64,000 nucleotides of DNA from Planctomycetaceae bacterium (lineage in GTDB: Bacteria; Planctomycetota; Planctomycetia; Pirellulales; Pirellulaceae), in contig PBNZ01000030.1 in assembly GCA_002723275.1 (NCBI GenBank), forward strand, positions 162,879-226,878. The letters are read 5' to 3'. The stretch's first letter is position 1. Each line of letters begins with the position of its first letter. A program made the position numbers and the translations under genes. Shown one piece after another: positions 63,901 through 64,000 of the stretch. The notes under the pieces are model-generated. The model saw only the letters and a program-made list of their open reading frames with translations, was not told where the DNA came from and made no database searches.

Positions 63901-64000
63901 ACGATGCTACGGCGATGCTGCGTGAGATCATCGACGAAGGATTATTGCAGGCAAAAGCGGTCTACGGCTTCTGGCCTGCACACGCGGTGCGCGAAGACGT
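60942..64000 (+). CDS. metH: Cobalamin-dependent methionine synthase (3' truncated by window edge)
   Basis: About 1019 codons are visible, open to the window end. The homocysteine-binding domain (about 1-330) carries zinc ligands C254 (GMNCALGP) and C317/C318 (AGGCCGTN). The pterin domain (about 355-610) has [16 protein letters not shown] and VNINMD-type segments. The B12 cap and B12-binding domain (about 650-880) hold the cobalamin ligand H769 in [10 protein letters not shown] and [15 protein letters not shown]. The start of the AdoMet activation domain (about 905 on, [15 protein letters not shown]) is reached. It methylates homocysteine from methyltetrahydrofolate. Transcribed divergently from the exosortase-like operon. 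Confidence 0.97.
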   Translation, partial: MILSSPAHDVESVLRSLMQDRILVLDGAMGTMVQALKLQEEDVRGQRFKNHPVDLLNFVDVLCLTQPDAVTEIHSKYFEAGADIVTTNTFGASPVGVEEFQLDPETVHEINLAAVECARRAAEHYSKLTPDRPRFVAGSIGPTTKQTAISTDVEDPGFRSATFDQMADSYYEQVKSLVEAGVDILMPETVIDTLNLKACLFAIQRYIDDTGNSRPVMVSTTFNEAGVTFVSSQSVEAMWNAVSHFPLLSIGMNCALGPKLMRPHVEELSKVSDVFVSCHPNAGLPNEMGQYDMTPAELGQWMGEFAREGWLNIAGGCCGTNPEHIHEISKAVSGVSPHRQSTLPSFTRLSGTQSLTLRPDANFMMIGERTNVTGSRRFARLIRNGDFEEAIEVARQQVVNGASVIDINMDDALLDGEEAMTRYLNLIAGETDISAVPVMIDSSKWSIIEAGLKCVQGKAIVNSISLKDGEDEFLHHARLVRSYGAAVVVMAFDESGQATETDDKLRICKRAFQLLTEKVGFPPEDIIFDPNILTVATGISEHDNYAINFIEATRRIKQECPGAKISGGVSNISFSFRGNDVVREAMHAAFLYHAVKAGMDMGIVNAGQLAVYEEVPQDLLERVEDVLLNRRNDATDRLLELADTFKGKKGKVAVEDLTWREQSVDERLKHSLIKGIDKFIEEDVEEARLNCERCLHVIEGPLMRGMTVVGDLFGEGKMFLPQVVKSARVMKKAVAYLLPYMEQEKIEAGLQDQSARGKILMATVKGDVHDIGKNIVGVVLGCNNYEVIDMGVMVPCEKILAAAVEHNADVIGLSGLITPSLDQMVHVAREMQRTNLSIPLLIGGATTSAKHTAVKIAPGYAEPTIHVLDASRCVGVVDRLLSPTMRREIVRENKQLQKQLVASYEQREVKLAPFVETQKNAFATDWENVTVDRPSFLGAKTLDAIDLESLVEYIDWSPFFMAWEMRGKYPAILSSPKYQESAQELFDDATAMLREIIDEGLLQAKAVYGFWPAHAVRED

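Noticed and set aside
1-64000. tRNA, rRNA or CRISPR arrays
   Set aside because: No tRNA-like cloverleaf, rRNA sequence or regularly spaced repeat array was seen in any gap; the only clear repeat is the two-unit 119-bp tandem repeat, which has no spacers.

Overview
The window looks like chromosomal DNA of a planctomycete, probably Pirellulales-like. The evidence is two copies of the TIGR03000 domain in one exported protein, a DUF1559-type protein, several long exported proteins of planctomycete style, and a housekeeping set scattered among hypothetical genes in short operons. This placement rests on family recognition by eye, not on a search. No rRNA, tRNA or CRISPR array was found.

Layout. 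1-3.3 kb: end of a cytochrome-oxidase biogenesis cluster (ABC exporter, SCO1/SenC, DUF420 protein, small CPTC membrane protein, convergent DUF983 protein). 3.5-5.1 kb: small membrane protein and an ApgM-type phosphoglycerate mutase. 5.1-8.9 kb: an accessory segment with a possible Tn3-type transposase tail, a secreted polysaccharide-degrading enzyme with a C-terminal carbohydrate-binding module, and a clearly dead FimB/FimE-type tyrosine recombinase. 8.9-17.4 kb: UPF0173 hydrolase, Rieske ferredoxin, TIGR03960 radical SAM protein, MazG-like protein, a large membrane protein with an ABC ATPase, and an exported isoaspartyl methyltransferase homologue. 17.6-20.7 kb: TIGR03000 protein with a strong terminator, an HTTM membrane protein pair and a 119-bp tandem repeat. 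20.8-28.5 kb: asd, truA, a Ser/Thr kinase, accA, cvpA-like, YdjM-like, dtd and a histidine phosphatase. 28.6-34 kb: exported proteins, two of which share a paralogous domain. 34-41.7 kb: aminotransferase, clpX, DUF1559 protein, a duplicated-module exported protein and holA. 41.7-50.6 kb: pyrB with a probably non-catalytic dihydroorotase partner, a diguanylate cyclase, a double ABC-2 permease, argG, larB and ribF. 50.7-54.4 kb: DHH phosphoesterase and a Rieske/cytochrome b complex whose cytochrome b carries two c-type haem motifs. 54.4-64 kb: zinc-ribbon membrane protein, HAD phosphatase, HtrA protease, a three-gene operon resembling the ATPase pair of exosortase/exopolysaccharide loci, and the first ~1019 codons of metH.

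The most interesting items are the exosortase-locus-like operon with an altered Walker A motif (57467-60662), the dihydroorotase lacking all recognisable metal ligands next to pyrB, the paralogous exported-protein cluster at 29.8-34.0 kb, the 119-bp tandem repeat that supplies the C terminus of the HTTM protein, and the decayed mobile segment at 5.1-8.9 kb. I did not find a clearly new defence or mobile system.
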